This document shows positions 49,763-58,554 of a stretch of DNA of 64,000 nt, piece by piece (the first letter of the stretch is position 1; each line of letters opens with the position of its first letter). The notes beneath the pieces are model-generated. The model ran no database searches. It was given only the letters and a program-made list of their open reading frames with translations, and was not told the DNA's origin. The translations under genes were made by a program, and so were the position numbers. Origin of the DNA: Streptomyces sp. NBC_01298 (GTDB taxonomy: Bacteria; Actinomycetota; Actinomycetes; Streptomycetales; Streptomycetaceae). Location of the stretch: contig NZ_CP108414.1 in assembly GCF_035978755.1 (NCBI RefSeq), positions 3,658,001 through 3,722,000 on the forward strand, written 5' to 3'.

Positions 49763-51180
49763 AGCTCCCCCAGGCGGCGGATCACCGGCGCGACGCGCTG
49801 CACGCCGTGGCGGTAGGCGCCCCGGGCGGCCTCGCGCAGGTGGGCGCGGAGCCGGCGGCGCAGCCGGGACCCGCCGGCCGCGGTGCGGGGCGCACCGGGC
49901 AGCGGGTGCCCGTCGGGGCCGAGGTGGTGCCTGGCCAGGATCCCGGGCAGGTAGCCCGGCGCGGTGTCCCGGGTGTAGTGGGGCGCCGGGGCCGGGAGCG
50001 GGCCTTCGGCCAGCAGCTCCGTGAGGCGGGCCCGCGCGGCGGTGTAGGGGTCGTACCCGCCGGGCTTCCCGGCAGGGGTGCCCGCCGGCGTGCCCGCCGG
50101 CGTGCCCACGCCCTGGGCCGCCAGCCAGTCCGGGTCGGCCTTCGGGAGCAGGCCCGCGTCGAGCTGGGTCCAGGAGACCATGCAGCCGGAGCCCAGGAAG
50201 TGGTGGTTGCCGAGGGTCTCGCGGACGCCGAGGTCGGTCAGCACGGCCGTCGGGATGCCCCGGTGGAGGGATTCCAGGGCCGCCGTGGAGGAGACGGTGA
50301 CCAGCAGGTCCGTACCGTCCAGGATCTCTCCCATGTTCCCGTACACCAGACGGCAGTTGGAGGGGAGGCCGCCGGGGAGCTGCTGCGCGAGGCGCTGGTA
50401 CGGGAGCTCCTCCAGGTGCGTGGTGTGCTCACCCGGCCGGCTGCGCAGCTTGATCAGCACCTCGCGCCCGGGGTGCAGCCGGGCGTGTTCCGCGGCGCGG
50501 CGCAGCAGGTACGTGCGGTCCGCGCGGCTGTCCGGCACGGAGGGCTGGACCGCGAAGACCACGCGCTGGGCGGCGCTGCCCACCGGGTCGTAGGTGCCGG
50601 CGTCGGCCGGTGCGAGGAAGGGGAGGGCGGTTTCCACGACGGCCCCGGCGTCGGCGCCGACGCCCTCGTAGACCGAGCGGAACCGCTCCGCGTCGTGGCG
50701 GGAGTTGGCGAGGACCAGGTCCGCCCCGTGGCGCAGCAGCAGGCCGTCGGCGAGCTTCTCGTAGACGACTCCGACGTACCCGGTGACGAACACGGGCCGC
50801 GCGCCCGGCTCCGGCCACAGGGCCCGGGCCCCGTGCAGGACGGCCTGGACGGCGCCGCCGACCAGGGCGAGCACGACTACGTCGTAAGCACGGTCGTCAG
50901 CGCGGCCGTGGGCGGAATCCCGCTCCGGTCCCCGCAGTTCGGCGAGGAACTCCGCGCAGGTGACTTCGGTGAGCCGGTCCGCCCGGACCCCGACCTCGCC
51001 GAGCTGGCGCGCGGTGGGCGTGGCCCGGCCGCGGAGCAGGTAGCCGGTGAGGTGGACGGAGTCCGGGTCCGCGGAAAGGCGGCGGGCGGTGAGCGCTCCC
51101 CATTTCCAGCGGGTGTCGGAATCGGCGAGTACGGCCACACGGAGGGCGGGCGGTGGGGCCGGGCGGTTGCTTGCTGGCAC
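49759..51180 (-). CDS. DUF6716-type putative glycosyltransferase
   Basis: About 473 residues. LRVAVLADSDTRWKWGALTA, FVTGYVGVVYEKLADGLLLR, LVLANSRHDAERFRSVYEGV, and a C-terminal NMGEILDGTDLLVTVSSTAA (UDP-sugar-binding-like) fit the DUF6716 family found in sialic-acid-like clusters of Streptomyces. Near residue 385 there is a repeated GTPAGTPAGTPAG run. The start is uncertain: GTG 51180 removes an unlikely 16-residue extension that begins at GTG 51228. First gene of the cluster transcribed leftward; overlaps NeuA-NeuB (GTGA). Confidence 0.8.
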   Translation of the reverse strand: MPASNRPAPPPALRVAVLADSDTRWKWGALTARRLSADPDSVHLTGYLLRGRATPTARQLGEVGVRADRLTEVTCAEFLAELRGPERDSAHGRADDRAYDVVVLALVGGAVQAVLHGARALWPEPGARPVFVTGYVGVVYEKLADGLLLRHGADLVLANSRHDAERFRSVYEGVGADAGAVVETALPFLAPADAGTYDPVGSAAQRVVFAVQPSVPDSRADRTYLLRRAAEHARLHPGREVLIKLRSRPGEHTTHLEELPYQRLAQQLPGGLPSNCRLVYGNMGEILDGTDLLVTVSSTAALESLHRGIPTAVLTDLGVRETLGNHHFLGSGCMVSWTQLDAGLLPKADPDWLAAQGVGTPAGTPAGTPAGKPGGYDPYTAARARLTELLAEGPLPAPAPHYTRDTAPGYLPGILARHHLGPDGHPLPGAPRTAAGGSRLRRRLRAHLREAARGAYRHGVQRVAPVIRRLGEL

Positions 51181-51356
51181 CCGGCAGAAGCTATTCCGGC
51201 TTTTCGGTGATCGGCCCAACGAATGCACAACAGCGGGTTAACAACCCGTCGATTCCGCGCGAAAGCGTCCGGGTTAACGTCCCTGCCGTGCGTCGTTCAC
51301 GTGGAATCCGCGTGCGGGCCACGGTGAATGACGAGCGGCGCCCTAATGTCTCGTTC

Positions 51357-52373
51357 GTGCTCAAGCTCTCTGTTGTCGTGCCGTTCTTCAACGTGCAGAC
51401 GTATGCGCCGGATGCCCTGAAAAGCCTCGAACTCAACGCTCGGGAAGATTTCGAGTTCCTGCTCGTCGACGACCGTTCGACGGACGGGACGCCCGCGCTC
51501 CTGGAGCGGGCGGCCCGCGAGCTGCCCGGGGCCGTGCACCTCAGACACGAGCGCAACGGCGGCCTGGCGACGGCCCGGAACACCGGTCTGGACGCGGCCC
51601 GCGGGGAGTACATCGCCTTCATGGACGGGGACGACTGGCTGGCACCGGGCCACCTGGCCCGGACCCTGGCCGCCATCGAGGCCCTGGGCTGCGATTTCGT
51701 CCGTACCGATCACGTCCAGTGCACGGACCGGACCCGTGTGGTCCAGCGCGTCCCCTACGGGCCGGATTCCGTGGTGGCCGATCCGCGCACCGGGATCCTG
51801 CCCGTCAGCCGCGCGACCTCGGTGGACTATCCGTACGCCTGGGCGGGGATGTACCACCGCCGACTGCTGGACCGCGGGCTGCTGCACTTCACGGACGGGC
51901 TGCGGACGGCGGAGGACCGGCCGTGGATCTGGCGGCTGCACCGGGAGGCGGAGTCCTTCGCGCCGGTCGGTCTGCCCGGAATCTTCTACCGTCGCGGGGT
52001 TTCCACCTCGCTGACACAGATCGGCGACGAGCGTCAGCTCGATTTCATTCGGGCATTCGATCAAGTTCTGACAGAAACGGCCGCCGACCGGGATTCCGAC
52101 CTTTTCCTCCCGAAGGCCGTCCGAACATACTGTGCAATTATCGCGCACCATGTCGGGTCCATCGAAAGGTTCGAACCAGCCGTGGCCAGAAAACTCCGCT
52201 CGATGAGCACGGCCGCGCTCGGCAGAATGCCCCAGCAGGTCCTGGACCAGACGCTCGACTCGATGGACGCCGACCGCGCGGCCCTGCTCCGCCGGCTCCG
52301 CAAGCGTTCCGCGGCCGGATCCGCTCCCGCGAGCTCCACCGCGTCCGCCGCGTCCGCCGGGGTGACGGCGTGA
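51357..52373 (+). CDS. Family 2 glycosyltransferase
   Basis: About 338 residues with a GT-A fold: VLKLSVVVPFFNVQTYAPDA, FEFLLVDDRSTDGTPALLE (first Asp pair), NGGLATARNTGLDAARGEYI, and AFMDGDDWLAPGHL (the metal-binding DxD). AEDRPWIWRLHREAESF contains the putative base. GTG 51357 is used; the frame is open further upstream but homologs begin at the KLSVVVPF strand. Divergent from the leftward cluster genes; the polysialyltransferase-like gene follows with a GTGA overlap. Likely adds a sugar to the wall glycan. Confidence 0.88.
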   Translation: MLKLSVVVPFFNVQTYAPDALKSLELNAREDFEFLLVDDRSTDGTPALLERAARELPGAVHLRHERNGGLATARNTGLDAARGEYIAFMDGDDWLAPGHLARTLAAIEALGCDFVRTDHVQCTDRTRVVQRVPYGPDSVVADPRTGILPVSRATSVDYPYAWAGMYHRRLLDRGLLHFTDGLRTAEDRPWIWRLHREAESFAPVGLPGIFYRRGVSTSLTQIGDERQLDFIRAFDQVLTETAADRDSDLFLPKAVRTYCAIIAHHVGSIERFEPAVARKLRSMSTAALGRMPQQVLDQTLDSMDADRAALLRRLRKRSAAGSAPASSTASAASAGVTA

Positions 52374-53761
52374 ACGTCACCCAGATCTTCATGGCCTCCA
52401 CCCTCTACGGAACGGCCACCCTCGCCGCCGCCCTCGACGCGGGCCTCTTCCCGCCCGCCGGCCGCCGGATCCTGCTGACCAGCAACCACTCCGTCACCGC
52501 CGAGATCGCCCCCGGCCTGACCGCCGCGCCCGGCTTCGACACCCTGGGCACCCGCTTCGACGAGGTCCTCGACTGGAACGCCGTCATCGCCCCGATGCAC
52601 CCCAGCACCTGGAGCCCGCGCCCCGAGGACGTCCCGCTGTGGGAGCGCCTGGTGCGCTCCTCCTGGGGGCTGGGCGACGACCGCGTCGAGCTGATCGTGG
52701 AATCGCTCCAGGTGCCGCCCGCCCAGAGCCTGTGCCGGATCTTCCCCGGTGCGGCCATGGAGGTCTACGCCGACGGGCTGATGAGCTACGGCCCCACGCG
52801 CTTCCGCCTCGATCCGGGGCTCGGGATGCGCGTGCGGCGGGTGCTGCACCTGGACCTCGTACCGGGCCTGGAGCCGCTGCTGCTGACCGAGTTCGGCGTA
52901 CGGGCCGAGGCGATCCCGGCCGCCGCCTTCCTCAAGGTCATCGGCGAGCTCGAAGGAGCGGTGGAGACATCGGAGCAGACCCCTGAGCGGACGCCGCGGC
53001 CGAGCGCGGCGCCGGCCGGGGCGGACGCCGAGGTCCCGGACGCTCCCGCGCTCCTGCTGGGCCAGTACCTCTCCGCCCTCGACCTGGTGCCGGCCGCCGA
53101 GGAGGAGGAGCTGCACGGGGAGATGGTCCGGGGCGCGCACGCGCTGGGCCACCGCGAGCTGGTCTTCAAACCGCACCCCAGCGCCCCCGCCGCCTACGCC
53201 CGCCGGGCGGAGGAGGAGGCCGAGCGGCTCGGCGTCCGGCTGACCGTACTGAGCACCCCGGTGCTCGCCGAGACCCTCTACGAACGGCTGCGCCCGGCGC
53301 TGGTCGTCGGCTGCTTCTCCACGGGACTGCTGACCGCCGCCACCCTGTACGGGCTCCCGGTGGCCCGGACCGGCACGGGGGCCGTCCTCGCGCGCCTGGC
53401 CCCGTACCCGAACAGCAACCGGATCCCGCTCGTGCTGGCCGACGCCCTGCTGCCCGACCTCGCGGATCCCGCGGCCGTACGCTCCTGGACCCCGCCGGGG
53501 CCCGAACGGGTCGCGGCCGAGCTGGCCGGGCTGATCACGGCGGTGGGCTTCACCATGCAGCCCAAGATCCTCGCGGAGCGCCGCACGGAGGCCGAGGCCT
53601 GGCTCGCCGCGAACCTGACCGCGGACACCTGGCGCTACTTCACCCGCCGCCGATTGACCACCCTGGGCCTGCCGGGCGGCATCCCGGCGCAGTTCTCCTT
53701 CCTGCCCCGCAGCCGCGCCGCGCGCCGCGTCGCCCGGCTGCTGCGCAGGGCGGTCAGCTGA
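52370..53761 (+). CDS. Alpha-2,8-polysialyltransferase-family protein
   Basis: 463 residues. VTQIFMASTLYGTATLAAAL at the start, IAPMHPSTWSPRPEDVPLWE, GAAMEVYADGLMSYGPTRFR, LVFKPHPSAP and VVGCFSTGLLTAATLYGLPV are typical of the polysialyltransferase (POLYST) family, where HP and the SxxS/T motif bind CMP-sialic acid. Here FKPHP and CFSTG are the equivalents. The donor is presumably the CMP-sugar from NeuA-NeuB. Start GTG 52370 overlaps the glycosyltransferase stop. A loosely conserved Pro/Ala/Glu insert lies near residues 200-230. Confidence 0.85.
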   Translation: MNVTQIFMASTLYGTATLAAALDAGLFPPAGRRILLTSNHSVTAEIAPGLTAAPGFDTLGTRFDEVLDWNAVIAPMHPSTWSPRPEDVPLWERLVRSSWGLGDDRVELIVESLQVPPAQSLCRIFPGAAMEVYADGLMSYGPTRFRLDPGLGMRVRRVLHLDLVPGLEPLLLTEFGVRAEAIPAAAFLKVIGELEGAVETSEQTPERTPRPSAAPAGADAEVPDAPALLLGQYLSALDLVPAAEEEELHGEMVRGAHALGHRELVFKPHPSAPAAYARRAEEEAERLGVRLTVLSTPVLAETLYERLRPALVVGCFSTGLLTAATLYGLPVARTGTGAVLARLAPYPNSNRIPLVLADALLPDLADPAAVRSWTPPGPERVAAELAGLITAVGFTMQPKILAERRTEAEAWLAANLTADTWRYFTRRRLTTLGLPGGIPAQFSFLPRSRAARRVARLLRRAVS

Positions 53762-53770
53762 CCGGCCCGC

Positions 53771-53830
53771 TCGGCAGCCGGATCGGCAGCCGGATCGGCA
53801 GCCGGATCGGCAGCCGGGTCGGCAGCCGGG
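53771..53830. repeat. Five tandem copies of a 12-base unit
   Basis: TCGGCAGCCGGA is repeated five times, the last two copies ending GGG. It fills the whole gap between the stops of the convergent polysialyltransferase-like and LysE genes. Each unit contains a short inverted repeat (CGGCAGCCG), so RNA hairpins may form and serve as terminator. Confidence 0.85.
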
Positions 53831-54505
53831 TCAGCTGACGGCGAGCTTGGCCGCGAAGCCGAGGAACAGCACGCCCGCCGCCGAGCTGGCCCCGGCCGCG
53901 AGCCGCTTGCGGCGCCGGAAGGCGGCCGCCAGCCGGTTGCCGCCGAAGATCAGCGTGGTCAGGTAGAGGAAGCTGCCGATCTGCATCAGCGTGCCCAGCA
54001 GCAGGAAGGACAGCGCCGGGTAGGCGTAGGCCGAGTCCACGAACTGCACGAAGAAGGACATCAGGAACAGGATGGCCTTCGGGTTGAACACGCTGATCAG
54101 CAGCGCCCGCCGGTAGGGCCGCTCCGTCTCGCCGGCCTTCACCGCGGCGGCGGCCGGGCTCGCCTCGGGGGCGGGCTCGGCGGCCGCGGCCCGCTCGCGG
54201 CGGGCGCGCCACATGGTCCACGCGCCGCGCAGCATGCCGATGGCCAGCCAGGTCAGGTACCCGGCGCCGAGCAGTTTGACGACGCCGAACACGATCGGGC
54301 TGGTCTGCAGCAGCGCCCCGGCGCCGACCGCGGCCAGGGTCATGAGCAGGGCGTCCCCGGTGAACACCCCGGCGGCGGCCCGGTACCCCTGGCGGACCCC
54401 GCCGCGCGCGGCGACGGAGAGCACGTAGAGCGAGTTCGGCCCCGGCAGCAAAATGATCAGCACCAGGCCGGCGATGTACGTCGGAAGATCTGTGACACCC
54501 AGCAT
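53831..54505 (-). CDS. LysE-family amino acid exporter
   Basis: 224 residues with six hydrophobic segments. LIILLPGPNSLYVLSVAARG is the LysE/RhtB signature, followed by RQGYRAAAGVFTGDALLMTL; the central loop is Ala/Glu-rich; ISVFNPKAILFLMSFFVQFV is the second conserved region. Members export amino acids or homoserine lactones; the substrate is not known. ATG 54505 is preferred over an upstream codon. Confidence 0.9.
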   Translation of the reverse strand: MLGVTDLPTYIAGLVLIILLPGPNSLYVLSVAARGGVRQGYRAAAGVFTGDALLMTLAAVGAGALLQTSPIVFGVVKLLGAGYLTWLAIGMLRGAWTMWRARRERAAAAEPAPEASPAAAAVKAGETERPYRRALLISVFNPKAILFLMSFFVQFVDSAYAYPALSFLLLGTLMQIGSFLYLTTLIFGGNRLAAAFRRRKRLAAGASSAAGVLFLGFAAKLAVS

Positions 54506-54594
54506 GTGCAGGAGTGTCCCATGGGGACACACCTGTCGCGCCAGTGGATTTCACGGACTGGGACGGACCGGGACCACATCGCAATCAGCCAGGC

Positions 54595-56178
54595 TCACCA
54601 GCGGGAATCAGCCGCCACGTACGTCCCCCACACCTCCCGCAGCGCCCCGCACACCTCCCCCACCGTGGCCCGGGCGCGCAGCGCCTCCTTCATCGGGTAG
54701 AGCACGTTCTCCGTGCCCGCCGCCGCCTCCCGGAGCGCCGCGAGCGCCTCGTCCACGGCCGCCCCGTCGCGCCCCGCCCGCAGCGCGGCCAGGGAGGCCC
54801 GCTGCCGGTCCTCGATCGCCGGATCCACCCGCAGCGGCTCGTACGGCTCCTCCTCGTCCAGCGCGAAGCGGTTGACCCCGACCACCACGCGCTCGCCGCT
54901 CTCGGTCTCCCGGGCGATCCGGTACGCGTTCCGCTCGATCTCCTCCTTCTGGAAGCCCGCCTCGATGGCGGCCACCGCCCCGCCCATCGCCTCGACCCGC
55001 GCCATCAGGTCGAGCGCCGCCGCCTCCACCTCGTCCGTCATCCGCTCCACCGCGTAGGACCCGGCGAAGGGGTCGACGGTGTGCGGCACGTCCGTCTCGT
55101 ACGCCAGCACCTGCTGGGTCCGCAGCGCGAGGCGGGCCGACTTCTCGGTGGGCAGCGCGATCGCCTCGTCGAAGGCGTTGGTGTGCAGCGACTGGGTGCC
55201 GCCCAGCACGGCGGCCAGGCCCTGGACGGCCACGCGCACCAGGTTGAGCTCCGGCTGCTGCGCCGTCAGCTGCACTCCGGCGGTCTGGGTGTGGAAGCGC
55301 AGCATCAGGGACTTCGGGTCCCGGGCCCCGAACTCCTCGCGCATGACGCGGGCCCAGATCCGCCGGGCCGCGCGGAACTTCGCGACCTCCTCCAGGAGGG
55401 TGGTGCGGGCGACGAAGAAGAACGACAGCCGGGGCGCGAAGGCGTCGATCTCCATCCCGGCGGCCAGCGCGGTCCGTACGTACGCGATCGCGTCGGCCAG
55501 CGTGAAGGCGATCTCCTGCGCGGGCGAGGCCCCGGCCTCGGCCATGTGGTAGCCGGAGACGGAGATGGTGTTGAACTTCGGGAGCTCGCCACGGCAGTAG
55601 CGGAAGACGTCGGCCGTCAACCTCAGGGAGGGGCCGGGCGGGAAGATGTAGGTCCCCCGTGCGACGTACTCCTTCAGCACGTCGTTCTGGACCGTGCCGG
55701 TCAGCAGGCCGGGCTCGATCCCCTGCTCCTCGGCGACCAGTTGGTAGAGCAGGAGCAGCGGCGCGGCCGGTGCGTTGATCGTCATCGAGGTGGACACCCG
55801 GTCGAGCGGGATCCCGTCGAACAGCACCCTCATGTCCTCGACCGAGTCGATGGCGACGCCCACCTTCCCGACCTCGCCGTGCGCGAGCGGGGCGTCGGAG
55901 TCGTGACCCATCTGGGTGGGCAGGTCGAAGGCCACGGACAGCCCGGCGGCGCCCCCCTCGATGAGCCGGCGGTAGCGCGCGTTGGACTCGGCCGCCGTAC
56001 CGAAACCGGCGTACTGGCGCATGGTCCAGGGCCGTCCGGTGTACATGGTCGGGTGGACGCCCCGGGTGTACGGGTACTCCCCCGGCTCCCCCAGTTCGGT
56101 CCCGGGGTCCCAGCCGGCCAGGTCGCCCGGGCGGTAGACGGGCGCGATCGGGATCCCGCTCTCGGTGTGCCGCTCCAT
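54595..56178 (-). CDS. Acyl-CoA mutase large subunit (methylmalonyl/isobutyryl-CoA mutase-like), no cobalamin domain
   Basis: 527 residues of the methylmalonyl-CoA mutase catalytic barrel. YPYTRGVHPTMYTGRPWTMR, GAAGLSVAFDLPTQMGHDSD, TMTINAPAAPLLLLYQLVAE-type segment, and LRFHTQTAGVQLTAQQPELN are conserved. The chain stops at about the end of the barrel; the usual C-terminal B12 domain with DxHxxG is absent, so it should need a separate small subunit, as in isobutyryl-CoA mutase (IcmA with IcmB). No such gene is near. GAAGGAGCG precedes ATG 56178. Confidence 0.88.
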   Translation of the reverse strand: MERHTESGIPIAPVYRPGDLAGWDPGTELGEPGEYPYTRGVHPTMYTGRPWTMRQYAGFGTAAESNARYRRLIEGGAAGLSVAFDLPTQMGHDSDAPLAHGEVGKVGVAIDSVEDMRVLFDGIPLDRVSTSMTINAPAAPLLLLYQLVAEEQGIEPGLLTGTVQNDVLKEYVARGTYIFPPGPSLRLTADVFRYCRGELPKFNTISVSGYHMAEAGASPAQEIAFTLADAIAYVRTALAAGMEIDAFAPRLSFFFVARTTLLEEVAKFRAARRIWARVMREEFGARDPKSLMLRFHTQTAGVQLTAQQPELNLVRVAVQGLAAVLGGTQSLHTNAFDEAIALPTEKSARLALRTQQVLAYETDVPHTVDPFAGSYAVERMTDEVEAAALDLMARVEAMGGAVAAIEAGFQKEEIERNAYRIARETESGERVVVGVNRFALDEEEPYEPLRVDPAIEDRQRASLAALRAGRDGAAVDEALAALREAAAGTENVLYPMKEALRARATVGEVCGALREVWGTYVAADSRW

Positions 56179-56345
56179 GTGACGCGCTCCTTCGTGGATC
56201 CGAGGGGCCCGGGGCTGATAAAACGTCCCCGCGGCGACCGCTCCGCGACCGTTGGTCACAATGGCGCAACATCGCGGCCGTCCCTGCAACTGACCACGCC
56301 CACGTCGCATCACCTAGATACACACGTAGAAATCGGGGGACCGCT

Positions 56346-57224
56346 ATGCACCGCCAGAAGGTAATAATCCGCGCACTCGGCCTGGCCACCGCCGTCGCGC
56401 TCGCCGCGACCGCATGCGGACCGAAGGACCCGGAGTCCGCGGGCCCCGGCTCTTCCGCTCCCGCATCGCCCACGGCGGTCGCCACTCCCGACGCCTCGCC
56501 GTCGACGGACGGAAAGCCCGGCGACGCCTCGCCGTCGGCGTCCCCGTCCTCCTCGCCGTCCTCGTCGCCCTCTCCTTCGGCCTCGCCGACCGTGAAGCAG
56601 ATCATGGCGAACGGCGACGACAGCGAGCTGGTCCGCGAACTGCAGGCCCGGCTGCGCCAGCTCAAGCTGATGTCGGTCGCCCCGACCGGTTTCTACGGCT
56701 CGAAGACCACCGCCGCCGTGAAGACCTTCCAGTCGAAGAACGGCCTGACCGCCACCGGCGGCGTGGACGAGCCCACCTGGAAGAAGATCCAGAACGCCAC
56801 CAAGAAGCCGACCGCCGACGAACTGCGCCCGCCGACCGTCAACGAGCCGGACGCTCCCGACGCGCGCTGTATGACGGGCCGGGTGATGTGCATCAGCAAG
56901 GAGAGCCGCACCCTCGCCTGGATGATCGACGGGAAGGTCGTCTCCACGCTGGACGTGCGCTTCGGCTCGGAGAACACCCCGACCCGCGAGGGCGAGTTCA
57001 AGGTGGAGTGGAAGGCCAAGGACTGGGTTTCGACGCTCTACCACACGCCGATGCCGTACTCGATGTTCTTCAGCAAGGGCCAGGCCGTGCACTACTCGGC
57101 GGACTTCGCCGCCCGCGGCTACGCCGGCGCCTCGCACGGCTGCGTGAACGTCCGGGACAAGGCCAAGCTGGCGACGCTGTTCGACGCGGTGAAGGTCGGC
57201 GACAAGGTCGTCGTCTACTGGTGA
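56346..57224 (+). CDS. L,D-transpeptidase lipoprotein with peptidoglycan-binding domain
   Basis: 292 residues. Lipobox ALAATAC (Cys24), a long Ser/Pro-rich linker, a PG_binding_1 domain (SELVRELQARLRQLKLMSVA ... GFYGSKTTAAVKTFQSKNG), and a YkuD catalytic domain: MCISKESRTLAWMIDG, TREGEFKVEWKAKDWVS, and the active site ASHGCVNV with Cys266. It forms 3-3 cross-links in peptidoglycan or attaches proteins to it. ATG 56346. A strong terminator follows, so it is transcribed alone. Confidence 0.92.
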   Translation: MHRQKVIIRALGLATAVALAATACGPKDPESAGPGSSAPASPTAVATPDASPSTDGKPGDASPSASPSSSPSSSPSPSASPTVKQIMANGDDSELVRELQARLRQLKLMSVAPTGFYGSKTTAAVKTFQSKNGLTATGGVDEPTWKKIQNATKKPTADELRPPTVNEPDAPDARCMTGRVMCISKESRTLAWMIDGKVVSTLDVRFGSENTPTREGEFKVEWKAKDWVSTLYHTPMPYSMFFSKGQAVHYSADFAARGYAGASHGCVNVRDKAKLATLFDAVKVGDKVVVYW

Positions 57225-57295
57225 ACCGCGGGCGGTGACCTGCGGGGGGCCGGCGTGGGGACGTCCGGTCCCGGCGTCACCGGTCGGAAGTTGAG

Positions 57296-57334
57296 GGCGC
57301 GGGCGGGATCGGGGGAACGAATCCCGCCCGCGCC
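57296..57334 (+). terminator. Strong terminator after the L,D-transpeptidase gene
   Basis: GGCGCGGGCGGGAT (57296-57309) pairs perfectly with ATCCCGCCCGCGCC (57321-57334) around an 11-base loop. The rest of the 250-base gap to the convergent gene holds no recognised feature. Confidence 0.85.
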
Positions 57335-57480
57335 GGTTGCGCAGAGCCCAGGGGTACGGGGGGAACCCCGGCTCATGCGCGGCCGATGACCAGTCGGCTC
57401 GTTATGTACTGCGCCGCCGGTTCGAAAAGTGTTACAGGCGGGGCGCGAACCGTTTCAGGCCAGTGTCCGGTACCCGGTCC

Positions 57481-58554
57481 TCAGCGGCGCGGAGCCGCGT
57501 CCGGGCGCTCCGGCGGAGCCGTCCCGGCCGGGACCAGCCCCAGGGAACGCGACGGGGAAGCCGGGCCCGAGGGGGATCCGTCGGCCGGCGGGGAGCCCGG
57601 CTTGTCTCCGCCCGATCCCCCGCCGGTGGCCAGGCCGAGCACCACCTGGCAGTAGCGCGGAACCCGCAGCAGCCCCTTGGCCAGGCGCACGAGCTTCTCG
57701 CGGCGGGCATCGTCGAGCCGCCCCGCCCGGAAGTCCCGGCAGAGCTCCACCGCTCCGGTGCGGCCCTCGCGGTCCGAACCACCCGTGGTCTCGGTCGTCG
57801 CGCCGTCGGCGCCGCCCTGGCGGGACCGGTCGCCCCGGCCGCCCTTGTCTCCGGCCGAGCCGGCCGGGGACGGCTCGGAGCCGGTGTCGCCGGCCACCCC
57901 GGCGGTGCCCCCGGGTCCCGTCGCCGTACGTCCTTCCCCGCCCGGGGTGCCGCCCGGGCTCGGGATGCCGCCGCGGGGCTCGCCCCGCGGCGCGGTGGTG
58001 CGGGAGGGCGCGAGGGGTGGGGCGTAGCCGCCGTCCGACAGGGCGGCCGGGGAGGATCCGGCCGTCACGGAGACGGCGGGCAGCTCGCCGGCGGTGTGCC
58101 GGGCGGGCCGGTCCAGCAGTCCGGTGCCCGCGGCGGCCGCGAGGCCGCCCACGGCGACGCTCGCCACGGCGGCGGCGAGGGCGAAGCGGACCGGCCGGCC
58201 GCGCCGGGGCCCGCGTCCGGCCGGGCCGCAGGGCGCGGCGGACGGCGCGCCGAGCTCGACCACCGTGTCCGCGGAGCCGAACAGCGCGGTGTCCGGAGCA
58301 CGGGTCTGCGCCACCGCCCGCAGTACGGATCCGCGCGCGCTGAACGCGGCCACCGCGGCGGCCTCTCCGCGCAGTTCTCCAGGGAGCCCGCCCGGTTCCG
58401 CGGGTGGCGGCGGCTCGGCGAGTGCGTCGAGGGCGGCGCGCAGCCGCTCGGCCCGGACCCGGACATGGTGCTCGGCGCCAGGTACGGCCTGTTCTCCGCG
58501 CAGCAGTGCGTCCGCCGCGGCTTCGTCCAGCCACCTGTCGCGCTCGTCGGCCAT
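57481..58554 (-). CDS. Membrane protein cotranscribed with ECF sigma factor, possible anti-sigma factor
   Basis: 357 residues. N-terminal ADERDRWLDEAAADALLRGE and ALDALAEPPPP form a small helical cytoplasmic part, one hydrophobic helix lies near residues 122-142 (FALAAAVASVAVGGLAAAAG), and the outside part is a Gly/Pro/Thr-rich stretch ending in a short helical segment (CRDFRAGRLDDARREKLVRL). No zinc-binding HxxxCxxC motif of common anti-sigma factors is present. It starts one base into the sigma factor stop (TGATG), which makes a partner role likely but not proven. Confidence 0.75.
   Translation of the reverse strand: MADERDRWLDEAAADALLRGEQAVPGAEHHVRVRAERLRAALDALAEPPPPAEPGGLPGELRGEAAAVAAFSARGSVLRAVAQTRAPDTALFGSADTVVELGAPSAAPCGPAGRGPRRGRPVRFALAAAVASVAVGGLAAAAGTGLLDRPARHTAGELPAVSVTAGSSPAALSDGGYAPPLAPSRTTAPRGEPRGGIPSPGGTPGGEGRTATGPGGTAGVAGDTGSEPSPAGSAGDKGGRGDRSRQGGADGATTETTGGSDREGRTGAVELCRDFRAGRLDDARREKLVRLAKGLLRVPRYCQVVLGLATGGGSGGDKPGSPPADGSPSGPASPSRSLGLVPAGTAPPERPDAAPRR

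Noticed and set aside
53771..53830. CRISPR-like array
   Set aside because: The units are 12 bases and directly joined, with no spacers.
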